From positions 1-64,000 of the forward strand of contig NZ_JACXAF010000025.1 in NCBI RefSeq assembly GCF_014773395.1: a stretch of DNA of 64,000 nucleotides. The letters are read 5' to 3'. Position numbers and translations under genes: made by a program. The DNA is from Neiella litorisoli (GTDB lineage Bacteria > Pseudomonadota > Gammaproteobacteria > Enterobacterales > Neiellaceae). Shown one piece after another: positions 8,980 through 20,150 of this stretch (the first letter of the stretch is position 1; each line of letters begins with the position of its first letter). The notes below the pieces were generated by a model. It made no database searches. It worked only from the letters and a program-made list of their open reading frames with translations, and was not told the origin of the DNA.

Positions 8980-11900
8980 TTAGTGCTCATGAGCGGGGCA
9001 GGTTGGCATGTACTCCACCAATCGCGAGATCCCCCAAGTATTACCGGATGGCGCCACTGAATTTCCTTCGAGTTCAAAATAAAGCGGCCCGCGAACTTTT
9101 TCTCGATGACCAATTTCATTCATGGTGCTGGTGTCATAGACCCGACCGTTGATCACCACCATGCTCACCGAATCGGTATTGCGAATATCGTCGAGCGGGT
9201 TTTTATCAAGGATCACCAGATCGGCTAACTTGCCTTGTTCAATAGAGCCTAATTCATGACTCAGGCCAAGGAAGTCGGCGCCATTGGCGGTTGCTGCGCG
9301 CAACATTTCCATCGGCGTGAAGCCGCCTTGGGCCAGCATCCACATTTCCCAGTGATAGGCGAGCCCTTGCAATTGGCCATGTGAGCCAACATTGACCTTC
9401 ACCCCACGATCGCTGAGCGCTTTCGCTGACTTGGCTACTGTTTGATAAAAGTAGTCATGTTCCGGCGTTTTGGTCCGGCGCATGGCCCGAGCACGAAGCT
9501 CTGCTGCGGAGGTGTACTTGGTTAACAGCGGATGCTGCCACACATCGTCATGCTGATACCAGTAGTACTCACCACTAATACCACCATAGCTGACCACTAG
9601 CGTTGGTGTATAACTCACATCTTTGGCTGCAGTCCACAGTTGCAATACATCTTCGTACAACGGTGCAATGGGCAAATTGTGCTCGACGCTAGTCGAACCG
9701 TCGATGATCTGAGTGAGGTTGTTGTAGAACGTTGAACCACCCTCTGGGTACACCGAAATTCCTAACTGTCGTGCAGCTTCAAGGATTTGCTGACGCTGAT
9801 CGCGGCGCGGTTGGTTGTAACTCTTAATTGAAAACGCGCCCTGTGCTTGCAAGCGCTTAAGGTGCAGTTTGGCATCTTCAAGGCTATCGATCTGCACTTT
9901 ATAATCGCCGCCTGCACCGTAAATAATGCCGCCAGTGGAGAAGACCCGAGGGCCAACCATCAGGCCTGCGCGAACGAGCTCCGACTGACTAAATACCGTT
10001 TCGGTATTGGCAGAAGGGTCGTGTGTGGTGGTGACCCCGAATGCCAGATTTGCATAGTACGCAGGGTTGCTCTGCGGCAGTGGGCTGCTTGGGAAATGGT
10101 TAACGTGAGCATGGGCATCAATAAAACCAGGCAGCACGGTCTTCCCTGCCAAATCAATCACCAATGCATCGTCTGGGATCTCAATGGTTTCAGCAGCGCC
10201 GACGCTGATAATACGATTGCCGTCGGTGATCACTGTCCCTTGTGGCAGCACTTCATCACCATTCATGGTGATCACGCGGCCATTGGTATACGCAATTTTC
10301 CCTTCGGGGTTGTCTTGTTTGACGCTGATATCAATGGCCTGTTGGCTTTCGCTACCATCGTTGAGCTGATAGCTATAAACGGTTTTGCCCAGTCCCCAAT
10401 GCAGCGCATCTTTGGAGAAATGCAGGTAGTTGCCGGCGGCATTATCCATGGCGGTAACGGCTAGCGAACTGATGTCGTCATTGAGTTCTTGAACGTTGCC
10501 AGTGGCAACATATGGCACCAAGAAGACTTTGAAACCGTCTTGAATCGCGAGGTACTGACCGTCAAGACTCAGCGCCACATAAGTCGTTGAGCCCAATTTA
10601 AAGACATCTTTCTGATCGCCGCCATTGACTGAGTAACTGACCAGTTTTTTGTCATCGTTGTAGCCGTCAATCACCCAAATCCGATCGCCTGCCGGTGAAA
10701 ACATCGGCATTCGGCCGCTGCGGGCAACAAAATGTGCGGTTTTATCGAATAACTTTTGCCAGTAAATGCCGGGTTCAGTGCCGTGGGCAAAACCACGCAA
10801 GTTGTTACCGCCGGTTTTCTGATAGACCACACTATCGCTGTCGGGCGAGAACTTAGGGTTTAGGTAGTGTCCCGGCTTGGCGGTGATACGAGTGGGAGAA
10901 GACACGCCGCGACGGCCTTTCCAGTTGGCCACGTAAACATGGCCATATTCGCCATCCTCCCAGTTGGTAAAGACAATGCGGCGACCATCAGGGCTAAATG
11001 ACGGGCTGTATTGGAAGCCAGCGAGCTTGAATAATCGTTTCGGTTTACCGCCGGAGACCGGTTGTGAGTACAGCGAACCGAGCGCGTGAAAGACCCGGTA
11101 TTTGCCATCTGGCGAGGTGGCAATATCACGGATCATCTTGACGTCAAATTGCTTGCTGTCAATTTCTGGGTTGGCTTTGACGGCGTGAGTCAGCGTCATG
11201 TCAACATCGGCTTCAAACGGGATTTCGGCTACGCGGCCACTGTCGATGTCGATTTGATGAATTTTACCTTTGGCCCAAAACACCAAACTTTCGCTATCTG
11301 GAGTCCAAGCAAAATTTGGCGACACGCCAAAAATCGCCCAAGCTTCTTGCTGATCATGATCAAGCTCGGAGTAAAGCGCCGTTTGACTGCCCGAATCGCG
11401 ATCGTAAAGGTACAGCACCGATTGATGATCGACGCGCTTCACAAACGCCAGATATTTGCCATCGGGTGAAACGGTTGGCCTTACTGCACCACCGGGGCCA
11501 GATAGCAAGGTAATGATCTCGCCGGTTTTCAAATCACGGCGTTTGATGCTGTAAATCCCTTTATGGGGGTCTTTGTTGTACTGAAAGTAGGGGCCTTGGG
11601 TGGTGTCCTGACTGTAAAACAAGAAACGCCCGTCGGGGGATACGGAAGGCTCGTTGACGTCTTGTTGCTCATTGGGCTTATCGGTCAGGCGTAGGCCTTT
11701 ACCGCCATCAAGATGGAATAGCCACATTTCACCTGAGCCCATTGAGCGCGTCCCTGTGAAATGCTTGCGGGCGATGATCGCTTTGCCATCAGGCGTCCAA
11801 GTTGGATTCATCAGCAAGCGGAAGTCTTCATTGGTAATGGCTTTTTCTTCACCACTGGCAATGTCCATTAACCAGATATTGTTGCCGCCTTCACGGTCAC

Positions 11901-12261
11901 TGATATAGGCCAACGATTTGCCATCTGGCGAAAACTTGGGCTGGATTTCTTGTGCCGTCGAAGTGGTCAGGCGCATGGCTTTGCCGCCATCAATTGGCAG
12001 TAGGTAAAGATCGCCCAATAAATCAAATACGATTTGCTCACCGTCTGGGCTGACATCGATATTGAGCCAGGTACCTTCGTCGGTCGTGAATTGCAGCTGA
12101 TGGTTAGAGCCACTGAATTCTGTCGGTTGTTCGGTGGCTTCACTTGCTGCCACTTGGCCGTCGGTATCGGCAGTATTGGCTAGGCTTGTGGGAGCCCAAA
12201 GTATGGCGCACAGGCTAGAGCATACGGCGGTGCGTAATGCGGCTAATCGCAGTGATTTCAT
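8980..12261 (-). CDS. Secreted TolB/PD40 beta-propeller amidohydrolase
   Basis: 1093 residues from the ATG at 12261. This start was picked because a Sec signal peptide follows (MKSLRLAALRTAVCSSL..., cleavage near SLANT) and AAGGA lies upstream. The N-terminal two thirds hold repeated PD40/TolB-type blades (recurring SPDGK/SPDGR motifs) over about residues 60-650. The last 400 residues are a metal-dependent amidohydrolase, with the HxH ligand motif in GFIDAHAHVNHF and a family C-terminus (GSIEQGKLADLVIL). Such fusions are annotated as amidohydrolase family proteins. The substrate is unknown, with imidazolonepropionase- or prolidase-like hydrolysis in the periplasm the best general guess. Confidence 0.85.
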   Translation of the reverse strand: MKSLRLAALRTAVCSSLCAILWAPTSLANTADTDGQVAASEATEQPTEFSGSNHQLQFTTDEGTWLNIDVSPDGEQIVFDLLGDLYLLPIDGGKAMRLTTSTAQEIQPKFSPDGKSLAYISDREGGNNIWLMDIASGEEKAITNEDFRLLMNPTWTPDGKAIIARKHFTGTRSMGSGEMWLFHLDGGKGLRLTDKPNEQQDVNEPSVSPDGRFLFYSQDTTQGPYFQYNKDPHKGIYSIKRRDLKTGEIITLLSGPGGAVRPTVSPDGKYLAFVKRVDHQSVLYLYDRDSGSQTALYSELDHDQQEAWAIFGVSPNFAWTPDSESLVFWAKGKIHQIDIDSGRVAEIPFEADVDMTLTHAVKANPEIDSKQFDVKMIRDIATSPDGKYRVFHALGSLYSQPVSGGKPKRLFKLAGFQYSPSFSPDGRRIVFTNWEDGEYGHVYVANWKGRRGVSSPTRITAKPGHYLNPKFSPDSDSVVYQKTGGNNLRGFAHGTEPGIYWQKLFDKTAHFVARSGRMPMFSPAGDRIWVIDGYNDDKKLVSYSVNGGDQKDVFKLGSTTYVALSLDGQYLAIQDGFKVFLVPYVATGNVQELNDDISSLAVTAMDNAAGNYLHFSKDALHWGLGKTVYSYQLNDGSESQQAIDISVKQDNPEGKIAYTNGRVITMNGDEVLPQGTVITDGNRIISVGAAETIEIPDDALVIDLAGKTVLPGFIDAHAHVNHFPSSPLPQSNPAYYANLAFGVTTTHDPSANTETVFSQSELVRAGLMVGPRVFSTGGIIYGAGGDYKVQIDSLEDAKLHLKRLQAQGAFSIKSYNQPRRDQRQQILEAARQLGISVYPEGGSTFYNNLTQIIDGSTSVEHNLPIAPLYEDVLQLWTAAKDVSYTPTLVVSYGGISGEYYWYQHDDVWQHPLLTKYTSAAELRARAMRRTKTPEHDYFYQTVAKSAKALSDRGVKVNVGSHGQLQGLAYHWEMWMLAQGGFTPMEMLRAATANGADFLGLSHELGSIEQGKLADLVILDKNPLDDIRNTDSVSMVVINGRVYDTSTMNEIGHREKVRGPLYFELEGNSVAPSGNTWGISRLVEYMPTCPAHEH

Positions 12262-12576
12262 ATGACGGTGATCCTTGACAGGTAGTATGCATGAGCTCTC
12301 TAATCGGAGCTCTAAATGAGAATCGCTATAAGCCTCAGAGCATATCATGTGGCCAAAGCAAAACGTACCATTTCACGGCTTTTCGCCACCAATTGGCCGA
12401 TATTTACTGTAAGACTGTGACAAGTCGCATTTTTGTTAATAGCCAAGCCCCTACAGTTGCTCAGGTAATTAGCACTGAAAACAACTAGTTAAATAGCATG
12501 TGAGGTGGCTCATTTTGTGACCTGAAACGCGCTTTTGTGGTTTCGAGAATCAGCTCAAGACGAGGCCAAAACCTTG

Positions 12577-12640
12577 TGATATGCTGTGCCACTTATTTTA
12601 ATCCAATCGTGATGCGGTTGGATGTTGGGCTACTGCCCAA
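12577..12640 (+). promoter_or_regulatory. gyrA promoter/leader with two stem-loops
   Basis: The 437-bp gap before gyrA holds a possible extended -10 (TG-A-TATGCT, 12577-12585) without a good -35. It is followed by two hairpins in the leader: atccaatcg / cggttggat (12601-12623, one G-U pair) and ttgggc-tact-gcccaa (12625-12640). The stems may act on gyrA expression. The rest of 12262-12570 shows no gene or recognisable element. Confidence 0.4.
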
Positions 12641-12698
12641 AATGCGATCAATTGAGCTACTAGTTTAGCTTGCTATTAGTTAATGGAATTTTGCTTCT

Positions 12699-15398
12699 AT
12701 GAGTGATCTGGCTAAAGAGATCAGCCCCGTCAATATTGAAGACGAACTGAAAAGTTCTTACCTCGATTACGCCATGAGCGTGATTGTGGGTCGTGCCCTC
12801 CCTGATGTGCGAGATGGCCTCAAGCCTGTACACCGTCGTGTGCTGTTCGCGATGAACGAACTGAGCAACGACTGGAACAAACCTTTTAAGAAATCAGCCC
12901 GTGTGGTTGGTGATGTGATTGGTAAATATCACCCGCACGGTGACTCAGCGGTATACGACACTATTGTTCGTATGGCGCAACCCTTCTCTTTGCGTTACAT
13001 GCTGGTTGATGGCCAGGGTAACTTCGGTTCAGTTGACGGCGATTCTGCAGCAGCGATGCGTTATACCGAGGTTCGGATGGCGCGTATTTCCCATGAGTTG
13101 TTGGCTGACTTAGAGAAAGAAACGGTCAATTACGTGCCGAACTATGACGGCACCGAACAGATCCCTGAAGTACTGCCGACCAAGGTACCGAACTTACTGG
13201 TCAATGGCTCGAGCGGCATTGCGGTTGGTATGGCGACCAACATCCCGCCACACAACCTGACTGAAGTGATTGATGGTTGCTTGGCGTATATCAAAGATGA
13301 AGCCATCACCATTGATGAGCTAATGCAGTACATTCCCGGCCCCGATTTCCCAACTGCGGGTATTATCAGCGGTCGCAAAGGCATCATTGATGCGTATCGC
13401 ACGGGTCGCGGCAAGATTTATGTTCGCGCCAAAGCCGATATTGAAGCCGATAGCTCGGGTAAAGAAACCATCATCGTTACCGAGCTGCCGTATCAGGTCA
13501 ACAAAGCGCGCCTGATTGAGAAAATGGCCGAGCTGGTCAAAGACAAGAAAATTGAAGGCATTACTGGCCTGCGTGACGAGTCGGACAAAGACGGCATGCG
13601 CATGGTCATTGAATTGCGCCGTGGTGAAGTGGGTGAAGTTGTTCTTAACAACTTATATGCCCAAACCCAAATGCAAACCGTGTTTGGTATTAACATGGTG
13701 GCGCTGGACAAGAACCAGCCGCGTTTATTCAATCTCAAAGACGTCATCGAAGCATTCGTTCAACACCGCCGTGAAGTGGTGACTCGCCGCACCGTATTCG
13801 AATTGCGCAAAGCCCGCGAGCGTGCCCATATCCTTGAAGGTTTGGCGATTGCTCTGGCCAACATTGATCCGGTTATTGAACTCATCCGCCACTCGAAAAC
13901 ACCAGCCGAAGCGAAAGCGCAGTTGGTTGCTCGTGGTTGGGAGCTGGGTAACGTCGCTGCCATGCTGCAAAGCGCTGGCCAAGATGCGGCACGCCCAGAA
14001 TGGCTGGAGCCACAGTTTGGCATTCGTGATGACAACCAGTACTACCTGACCGAAGAGCAAGCCCAAGCCATTCTTGACTTGCGCTTGAACAAGCTGACTG
14101 GCCTTGAACACGAGAAGATCCTTGATGAGTACAAAGAGCTTCTCGAACTGATTGCTGAATTACTCCACATCTTGGGTAGCCCTGCGCGCCTGATGGAAGT
14201 GATTGAAGAAGAGCTTCACGCCATCAAAGAGCAATATGGTGATGAGCGCCGCACGGAAATCACCGCTGCTAGCCATGACATCGCCATTGAAGATCTGATT
14301 GCTGAAGAAGATGTGGTGGTAACGCTCTCTCATGAGGGCTACGTTAAGTATCAGCCGCTGGCTGATTACGAGGCGCAGCGCCGCGGTGGTAAAGGCAAAG
14401 CCGCTACTAAGATGAAGGATGAAGACTTCATTGAGCGCTTGCTGGTGGCATCAACGCACGATCAAATCTTGTGTTTCTCGTCGATTGGTAAAGTCTATTG
14501 GCTGAAGGTATTCCAACTGCCGCTAGCCAGTCGCACTGCACGTGGTAAGCCAATCGTCAACATTCTGCCGCTGGACGAAGATGAGCGCATTACGGCCATC
14601 TTGCCGGTGAAAGAATTTGCTGACGATAAGTTCGTGTTGTTTGCTACCGCCTCAGGCACCGTCAAGAAAACACCATTGAGTGCTTATTCGCGCCCATTAA
14701 GCTCAGGCATTCGCGCCATCAATTTAGTTGAAGGCGACCACTTGATTGGCGTGGCGCTGACCACAGGCTCGGATGACATCATGCTGTTCTCTGATGCCGG
14801 TAAAGTGGTTCGCTTTAACGAGCAGGCGCGAGACAGTGAAACTGGCGAAGTGAAAATTGACCCAGAAACTGGCGAGCCAATGATGGCGCTGCGACCAATG
14901 GGGCGCACAGCAACTGGTGTTCGAGGCATTAAATTGCAGCCGGATCAAAAAGTGGTGTCACTCATTGTGCCGCATAGCGACGGTCCGATTCTGACCGTGA
15001 CCGAAAATGGTTATGGTAAGCGCACCGAGCTTGCTGAATACGGCGCTAAGAGCCGTGCCACCCAAGGTGTGGTTTCAATCAAAGTGAGCGAGCGCAACGG
15101 TAAAGTGGTAGGTGCTGTTCAGGTCGATGAAAACGACGAGATCATGATGATCACCAACGGCGGCACCCTGGTTCGTACCCGCGTCCATGAAGTGTCGCTG
15201 GTTGGCCGTAATACTCAGGGCGTGACCTTGATTAAGACGGCCAAAGATGAACTGGTTGTTGGCCTGCAGCGTATTGAAGAAGTGGATGAAGAAGACGTCA
15301 TCGATAGCGTTGACGGTGAAGCTTCTGAAGTTGCAGCCGAACAAAGTGGCGCCGCTGAAGACAACAATTCGCCAGCAGAAGGCGATGCAACGGAATAA
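12699..15398 (+). CDS. gyrA: DNA gyrase subunit A
   Basis: 899 residues. This is the breakage-reunion subunit of DNA gyrase, which introduces negative supercoils in an A2B2 complex with GyrB. The catalytic tyrosine is Tyr122 (AAMRYTE). The quinolone-resistance region reads [13 protein letters not shown] with Ser83 and Asp87, the usual sensitive residues by E. coli numbering. The GyrA-box QRRGGKG, needed for DNA wrapping, is present at the start of the C-terminal pinwheel. The tail is acidic. serC follows after 4 bp, an arrangement also seen in Shewanella relatives. Confidence 0.99.
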   Translation: MSDLAKEISPVNIEDELKSSYLDYAMSVIVGRALPDVRDGLKPVHRRVLFAMNELSNDWNKPFKKSARVVGDVIGKYHPHGDSAVYDTIVRMAQPFSLRYMLVDGQGNFGSVDGDSAAAMRYTEVRMARISHELLADLEKETVNYVPNYDGTEQIPEVLPTKVPNLLVNGSSGIAVGMATNIPPHNLTEVIDGCLAYIKDEAITIDELMQYIPGPDFPTAGIISGRKGIIDAYRTGRGKIYVRAKADIEADSSGKETIIVTELPYQVNKARLIEKMAELVKDKKIEGITGLRDESDKDGMRMVIELRRGEVGEVVLNNLYAQTQMQTVFGINMVALDKNQPRLFNLKDVIEAFVQHRREVVTRRTVFELRKARERAHILEGLAIALANIDPVIELIRHSKTPAEAKAQLVARGWELGNVAAMLQSAGQDAARPEWLEPQFGIRDDNQYYLTEEQAQAILDLRLNKLTGLEHEKILDEYKELLELIAELLHILGSPARLMEVIEEELHAIKEQYGDERRTEITAASHDIAIEDLIAEEDVVVTLSHEGYVKYQPLADYEAQRRGGKGKAATKMKDEDFIERLLVASTHDQILCFSSIGKVYWLKVFQLPLASRTARGKPIVNILPLDEDERITAILPVKEFADDKFVLFATASGTVKKTPLSAYSRPLSSGIRAINLVEGDHLIGVALTTGSDDIMLFSDAGKVVRFNEQARDSETGEVKIDPETGEPMMALRPMGRTATGVRGIKLQPDQKVVSLIVPHSDGPILTVTENGYGKRTELAEYGAKSRATQGVVSIKVSERNGKVVGAVQVDENDEIMMITNGGTLVRTRVHEVSLVGRNTQGVTLIKTAKDELVVGLQRIEEVDEEDVIDSVDGEASEVAAEQSGAAEDNNSPAEGDATE

Positions 15399-15402
15399 TT
15401 GA

Positions 15403-16494
15403 ATGTCGAAGGTTTATAACTTCTGTGCGGGGCCGGCCATGTTGCCGGCCCCAGTTTTAGCTAAAGCACAACAAGAGCTGTTGGATTGGCAAGGACTGGG
15501 AACTTCGGTCATGGAAGTCTCCCACCGTGGTAAACACTTCATTGAGCTTGCCGATAAATCGGAACATGATTTGCGCAAATTGCTGAATATCCCGAGCAAT
15601 TACAAAGTGCTATTCATGCATGGTGGTGGCCGAGGGCAGTTCGCTGCAGTGCCATTGAACATCACTAAAGCCGGCGATAAGGCATCATTTGTTGATACTG
15701 GGGTGTGGTCGAAAAAGGCAATTGAAGAAGCGCAGCGCTTTATCGACACTGATGTTGTGGCGTCGAGCTATCAAGATGAGCAAGGCCTGTGGCATGTGCC
15801 ACAACAGCAAGTGGTCGAGGTTGCTGATGACAGCAAATACCTGCACTTTTGCCCAAATGAGACCATCGAAGGGCTGGAATTTAATTTCTGTCCGCAAGCG
15901 AGCAATGGCGCACCAGTTATCGCCGACATGTCGTCGACGATTTTATCTCGCCCGATTAACGTTGCGGATTACGGCATTATTTACGCCGGAGCACAAAAGA
16001 ACATTGGCCCGTCAGGTCTGGCTGTGTCGATTGTTCGCGACGATTTGGTCGGTTATGCCCGCCAACAAACTCCTGCAATTTTGAATTATCAGCTGACTGA
16101 CGAATTCGATTCGATGTACAACACGCCGCCAACCTATTCGTGGTATTTGGCAGGCCTGGTATTCGAATGGTTGCTGGAGCAAGGCGGGGTTGCAGCCATG
16201 GCCCAACGCAATCAAGCCAAAGCTGGCATTTTGTACGACTACATTGACCAAAGCGAATTTTACCGGTCGCAAGTCGCGGCGGACAGCCGCAGTTGGATGA
16301 ATGTGCCGTTCCAGCTAGCCAACGATGACCTGAACGCCGCATTCTTAGCGCAAGCTGAGCAAGCAGGTTTGCGGGCCTTGAAAGGTCACCGCATTGTCGG
16401 CGGTATGCGAGCGAGCATTTACAATGCCATGCCAGAGCAGGGCGTGGTTGCCTTAGTCGATTTCATGAAAGAGTTCGAACGCACTCAAGCCTAG
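15403..16494 (+). CDS. serC: Phosphoserine aminotransferase
   Basis: 363 residues, a class-V PLP aminotransferase. It converts 3-phosphohydroxypyruvate to phosphoserine in serine synthesis and also acts in pyridoxal phosphate synthesis. The start ([11 protein letters not shown]) and the PLP-lysine region ([13 protein letters not shown]) are family signatures. The ATG lies 4 bp after the gyrA stop with GGAA as a weak ribosome site, so it probably depends partly on readthrough from gyrA. It is followed by hisC and aroA in one direction. Confidence 0.98.
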   Translation: MSKVYNFCAGPAMLPAPVLAKAQQELLDWQGLGTSVMEVSHRGKHFIELADKSEHDLRKLLNIPSNYKVLFMHGGGRGQFAAVPLNITKAGDKASFVDTGVWSKKAIEEAQRFIDTDVVASSYQDEQGLWHVPQQQVVEVADDSKYLHFCPNETIEGLEFNFCPQASNGAPVIADMSSTILSRPINVADYGIIYAGAQKNIGPSGLAVSIVRDDLVGYARQQTPAILNYQLTDEFDSMYNTPPTYSWYLAGLVFEWLLEQGGVAAMAQRNQAKAGILYDYIDQSEFYRSQVAADSRSWMNVPFQLANDDLNAAFLAQAEQAGLRALKGHRIVGGMRASIYNAMPEQGVVALVDFMKEFERTQA

Positions 16495-16551
16495 TTAGAC
16501 CATATTCGTTATGGTCATAGCAGTGAAGCAGAGTTGCATTGAGGAGTAGTA

Positions 16552-17658
16552 ATGAGCTGTGATTTTCTTGCCTTAGCCAATTCTGGAGTTCAGAGTCTGC
16601 AGCCGTATCAGGCTGGCAAACCCACTTCAGAGCTCGAACGAGAGCTTGGCATTCGAAATATCGTCAAACTGGCGAGTAACGAAAACCCATTGGGGATCAG
16701 TAACCGAGTCAAACAGTTGTTGTGCGATGAGCTTGACGATCTGGCACGTTACCCAGATTCCAATGGCTTTTATTTGAAAACGGCGCTGGCACAAAAGCTA
16801 ACCACCAAGGCCGAGCAAATTACTTTGGGTAACGGCTCTAACGACGTCATCGAGCTAATTGCCAGAGCCTTTGTCGCTGAGCAACACGAAGTCATTTTCT
16901 CGGAGCATGCGTTTGTCGTTTATCCATTGGTGACCAAAGCCATTGGTGCCACAGCAGTGCAAGTGCCAGCAAAAGATTATGGTCATGATTTGGATGCCAT
17001 GGCTGCGGCGATCACCGACCGTACTCGGTTAATTTTCATCGCGAACCCCAATAATCCAACCGGCACCTTTTTGACCAGCTCTGAGCTTAAACACTTCCTT
17101 GATAAAGTGCCCGAGCACGTGTTGGTGGTACTCGATGAAGCCTACTACGAATATGTGGGTAAAGCCGACCGAGCACCATCGATTGCGTGGTTGAATCACT
17201 ATCCGAATTTGATTGTGTCTCGCACCTTCTCAAAAGCCTACGGCTTGGCAGGACTGCGAGTTGGTTACGCGGTCTCTAATGCCGAAATTGCCGATGTACT
17301 CAACCGTGTGCGCCAGCCATTTAACTGCAATTCACTAGCTCTTGCGGCCGCGGAGCAGGTTTTGGATGATGCTGATTACTTAACTGCCTCGGTTGAAATC
17401 AACCGCGTCGGCATGATTCAACTGACTGAGCGATTTGATGAACTTGGCTTGGACTACATTCCATCGAAGGCAAACTTTGTGACGGTTGATGTTGGTCGCA
17501 ATGGTGCTGAGGTATATCAGGCTTTGTTGCAAGAAGGGGTGATTGTTCGACCGATTGGCGGTTATGGCCTGCCGAATCATTTGCGGGTGAGTGTGGGTTT
17601 AGAAAACGAAAACCAACGCTTCCTCGAAGCCCTTTGCAAAGTGCTTGCATTAAAGTAA
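16552..17658 (+). CDS. hisC: Histidinol-phosphate aminotransferase
   Basis: 368 residues, a fold-type I PLP aminotransferase. It contains NPNNPTGT, the PLP-lysine motif SRTFSKAYGLAGLRVGY, and the C-terminal arginine motif LRVSVGLENEN. HisC makes histidinol phosphate, and members placed next to serC/aroA often also accept aromatic or other acids, so side activity in tyrosine/phenylalanine synthesis is possible. It is separated from a his operon here and sits between serC and aroA. The ribosome site gaggag is strong. Confidence 0.93.
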   Translation: MSCDFLALANSGVQSLQPYQAGKPTSELERELGIRNIVKLASNENPLGISNRVKQLLCDELDDLARYPDSNGFYLKTALAQKLTTKAEQITLGNGSNDVIELIARAFVAEQHEVIFSEHAFVVYPLVTKAIGATAVQVPAKDYGHDLDAMAAAITDRTRLIFIANPNNPTGTFLTSSELKHFLDKVPEHVLVVLDEAYYEYVGKADRAPSIAWLNHYPNLIVSRTFSKAYGLAGLRVGYAVSNAEIADVLNRVRQPFNCNSLALAAAEQVLDDADYLTASVEINRVGMIQLTERFDELGLDYIPSKANFVTVDVGRNGAEVYQALLQEGVIVRPIGGYGLPNHLRVSVGLENENQRFLEALCKVLALK

Positions 17659-17680
17659 GCTCTCTCACCACTTTTATTCA

Positions 17681-17707
17681 TGGGCTGACTCGTTGTCGGC
17701 CCATTTT
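17681..17707 (+). terminator. Hairpin with short T-tail between hisC and aroA
   Basis: A 9-bp stem (tgggctgac / gtcggccca, one G-U) with a 5-nt loop is followed by TTTT. It could be a weak terminator or attenuator lowering aroA transcription from the serC-hisC unit. The T-run is short, so termination is likely partial. Confidence 0.5.
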
Positions 17708-17741
17708 CTGATAGCTAATACGAAAGGAGCGTTTTGACTCC

Positions 17742-19025
17742 ATGGATTCTCTGACCCTCAATCCAATTGCTCGCGTCAATGGCACCGTTAATTTGCCAGG
17801 CTCGAAGAGCGTATCTAATCGTGCCTTATTGTTGGCTGCACTGGCCACTGGCGAAACTCACCTGACGAATTTGCTCGATAGTGATGACATCCGTCACATG
17901 CTCAATGCGCTGAAAGCGCTGGGTGTTGATTATCGACTCTCTGATTGTAAAACCGAATGTTGGGTGCAAGGCAATGGTGGCCCGTTTGCGGTAACTGAAC
18001 CGTTGGATTTGTTCCTTGGTAATGCCGGTACTGCCATGCGCCCGCTGTGCGCAGCACTAACGCTAGGATCCGGTGAAGTTGTTCTCGGTGGCGAGCCACG
18101 AATGGAAGAACGCCCAATTTTGCATTTGGTTGATGCCTTGCAAGCGCTCGGTACAGACGTCACTTACCTCAAAAATGAAGGTTATCCGCCGGTCAAAATC
18201 GTGGGCACTGGCTTAAATGGAGGCCGGGTTAAGATTGATGGCTCGATTTCTAGTCAGTTCTTGACGGCGCTACTGATGTCGGCACCGCTAGCAAAAGAAG
18301 ATTTGGCGATTGAAATCATCGGTGAGTTGGTATCCAAACCCTACATCGACATTACTTTACACTTAATGGCGCAATTTGGTGTTGAAGTCAGCCACGACGA
18401 TTATCAGGTGTTCCACGTCAAAGCTGGCCAAAGCTATCAATCACCTGGCGATTTATTGGTCGAAGGTGATGCCTCATCGGCATCTTATTTCCTTGCTGCC
18501 GCAGCCATCAAAGGTGGTGAAATCAAAGTCACTGGCATCGGTAAAAATAGCATTCAAGGTGATATTCAGTTTGCTGACGCTATTGCTGCCATGGGCGGTG
18601 AAATCGAGTGGGGTGATGATTACATCATTGCCCGCCGCGGCGAGTTAAAAGCCGTTGATATGGACTTTAACCATATTCCAGATGCGGCGATGACCATTGC
18701 TACAGCGGCGTTATTTGCCGAGGGCACCACGGTTATTCGCAATGTCTACAACTGGCGCGTGAAAGAAACCGACCGCTTGGCTGCGATGGCGACAGAGCTT
18801 CGCAAAGTCGGCGCCGAGGTCGAAGAGGGCGAAGACTATATTAAAGTGGTACCGCCGGCTAAACTGCAACACGCGGCGATTGATACCTATAATGATCACC
18901 GCATGGCCATGTGTTTCTCGCTGGTTGCCCTGTCGGATACGCCCGTCACGATTAACGATCCGGGTTGTACCTCAAAGACGTTTCCTGATTATTTTGAGCG
19001 TCTGGCGCAATTGGCTAGCGAATAA
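17742..19025 (+). CDS. aroA: 3-phosphoshikimate 1-carboxyvinyltransferase (EPSP synthase)
   Basis: 427 residues, class-I EPSP synthase. It joins shikimate-3-phosphate and phosphoenolpyruvate in the shikimate pathway and is the glyphosate target. The signature [18 protein letters not shown] (about residues 20-37) and [11 protein letters not shown] (about residues 90-100) are clear, and the latter is the glyphosate-sensitive class form. [20 protein letters not shown] and the [10 protein letters not shown] region occur near the C-terminus. AAGGAG is 12 bp before the ATG. Confidence 0.98.
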   Translation: MDSLTLNPIARVNGTVNLPGSKSVSNRALLLAALATGETHLTNLLDSDDIRHMLNALKALGVDYRLSDCKTECWVQGNGGPFAVTEPLDLFLGNAGTAMRPLCAALTLGSGEVVLGGEPRMEERPILHLVDALQALGTDVTYLKNEGYPPVKIVGTGLNGGRVKIDGSISSQFLTALLMSAPLAKEDLAIEIIGELVSKPYIDITLHLMAQFGVEVSHDDYQVFHVKAGQSYQSPGDLLVEGDASSASYFLAAAAIKGGEIKVTGIGKNSIQGDIQFADAIAAMGGEIEWGDDYIIARRGELKAVDMDFNHIPDAAMTIATAALFAEGTTVIRNVYNWRVKETDRLAAMATELRKVGAEVEEGEDYIKVVPPAKLQHAAIDTYNDHRMAMCFSLVALSDTPVTINDPGCTSKTFPDYFERLAQLASE

Positions 19026-19059
19026 ACAAATCACCCAAAGGGTGCAAAATTGTAAATTA

Positions 19060-19083
19060 GGCGGTCCACGGGCCGCCTTTTTG
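19060..19083 (+). terminator. Terminator after aroA
   Basis: A GGCGG/CCGCC stem with an 8-nt loop, followed by TTTTT, 34 bp beyond the aroA stop. A separate promoter for cmk follows. Confidence 0.75.
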
Positions 19084-19108
19084 ATCGCATATTTTCATCA
19101 TTCTGACA

Positions 19109-19136
19109 TTGTATGGGGGCGATCAGCCTCTATAAT
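19109..19136 (+). promoter_or_regulatory. Candidate sigma70 promoter for cmk-rpsA
   Basis: A perfect TATAAT (19131-19136) lies 16 bp after TTGTAT (19109-19114), about 60 bp before the cmk ATG and just past the aroA terminator. Confidence 0.55.
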
Positions 19137-19195
19137 GTGCCGCCATTAAAGCAATCGCTTTTGCATTTCATCATTTCGTCGGATAGGAGCACCAC

Positions 19196-19924
19196 ATGAG
19201 CCAAGGGCAATCGGATACTGCCACAGACACAAATAGCACTGTACCCATGATCGCGGTGGACGGCCCCAGTGGTTCGGGCAAAGGCACCTTGTGTAAACGA
19301 CTGGCTAAGCAGCTTGGCTGGCAACTCCTTGATAGTGGCGCGATTTACCGAGTGTTGGCATTAGCAGCTCTGCATCACAACGTTGAATTGGATGATGAAG
19401 AAGCGCTGGTAGCTTTGGCGACTCACCTCGATGTAGCCTTTGAAGCCCGGGAAGATTCCGAAGTAGTCAGCGTCATGCTCGAAGGCGAAGATGTCAGTAA
19501 AGCCATTCGTACCGAAGAATGCGGCGCAGCGGCATCGAAAGTTGCTCCTTTCCCGAAAGTAAGAGAAGCGCTGTTACAACGGCAACGGGCGTTTCGCACG
19601 GCTCCTGGTCTGATCGCCGATGGCCGTGATATGGGAACCGTCGTCTTTCCTGATGCACCAATTAAAGTATTTCTGACTGCCAGCGCCGAAGAGCGCGCCA
19701 GACGGCGGGTTTCCCAGTTGCAAAGTGCGGGTCAGAGTGCTAACATCGCGCAAATTTTAGCCGACATCCAAGCAAGGGATGATCGTGATATGAATCGAGC
19801 AGTGGCGCCGCTTAAACCAGCGGACGATGCCCTCAGCCTCGATACCACGACATTGAGCTTAGATGAGGTAGAGGCCGAAGTGCTGGCGTATGCCAAAACT
19901 CGGCTACCAGAATTAAAGGTGTAA
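19196..19924 (+). CDS. cmk: Cytidylate kinase
   Basis: 242 residues, slightly longer than E. coli Cmk (227) because of a 15-residue N-terminal extension. It phosphorylates CMP and dCMP with ATP in nucleotide salvage. The P-loop GPSGSGKGT (about residues 22-30), DSGAIYR and the [13 protein letters not shown] motif are present. AGGAG precedes the ATG by 6 bp. It sits before rpsA, as in most gammaproteobacteria. Confidence 0.97.
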   Translation: MSQGQSDTATDTNSTVPMIAVDGPSGSGKGTLCKRLAKQLGWQLLDSGAIYRVLALAALHHNVELDDEEALVALATHLDVAFEAREDSEVVSVMLEGEDVSKAIRTEECGAAASKVAPFPKVREALLQRQRAFRTAPGLIADGRDMGTVVFPDAPIKVFLTASAEERARRRVSQLQSAGQSANIAQILADIQARDDRDMNRAVAPLKPADDALSLDTTTLSLDEVEAEVLAYAKTRLPELKV

Positions 19925-19967
19925 AGCCTTTCTCAAACTATTTGGTGCTGAAGCAAGGCAATAAGCG

Positions 19968-20150
19968 CATTCAGCCCCACGAGCTTAGATCGCTAAGTGA
20001 CTGGGGTGAATGAGTGAAATTAACGCAGCTGCAGTGCCAAATAGGAAGAGATAAGAACATTGTGTAGGGCAACGTTCCTACGAATGGGTACTGTTTGTAA
20101 GGATGCAGACGGTAATTTGTAAGCAGCCCCAACTAGCCGGATGCTAGGTG
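19968..20150 (+). promoter_or_regulatory. rpsA structured 5' leader (probable S1 autoregulatory region)
   Basis: The 257-bp gap between cmk and rpsA contains three consecutive stem-loops. The largest pairs cattcagcccca with tggggtgaatg (19968-20012, one bulge) around an inner cttag/ctaag stem. A second pairs gaac-ttg with caa-gttc near 20056-20078. A third is ctagc-cggat-gctag near 20133-20147. The rpsA ATG lacks a Shine-Dalgarno (A/T-rich instead), as is known for rpsA. Leader hairpins in place of a ribosome site are the known basis of S1 autoregulation in gammaproteobacteria. The assignment is by position and structure only. Confidence 0.6.

Noticed and set aside
11086-11469. 127-codon + strand ORF inside the amidohydrolase gene
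   Set aside because: It is antisense to a clearly coding PD40 region and shows no ribosome site or family pattern.
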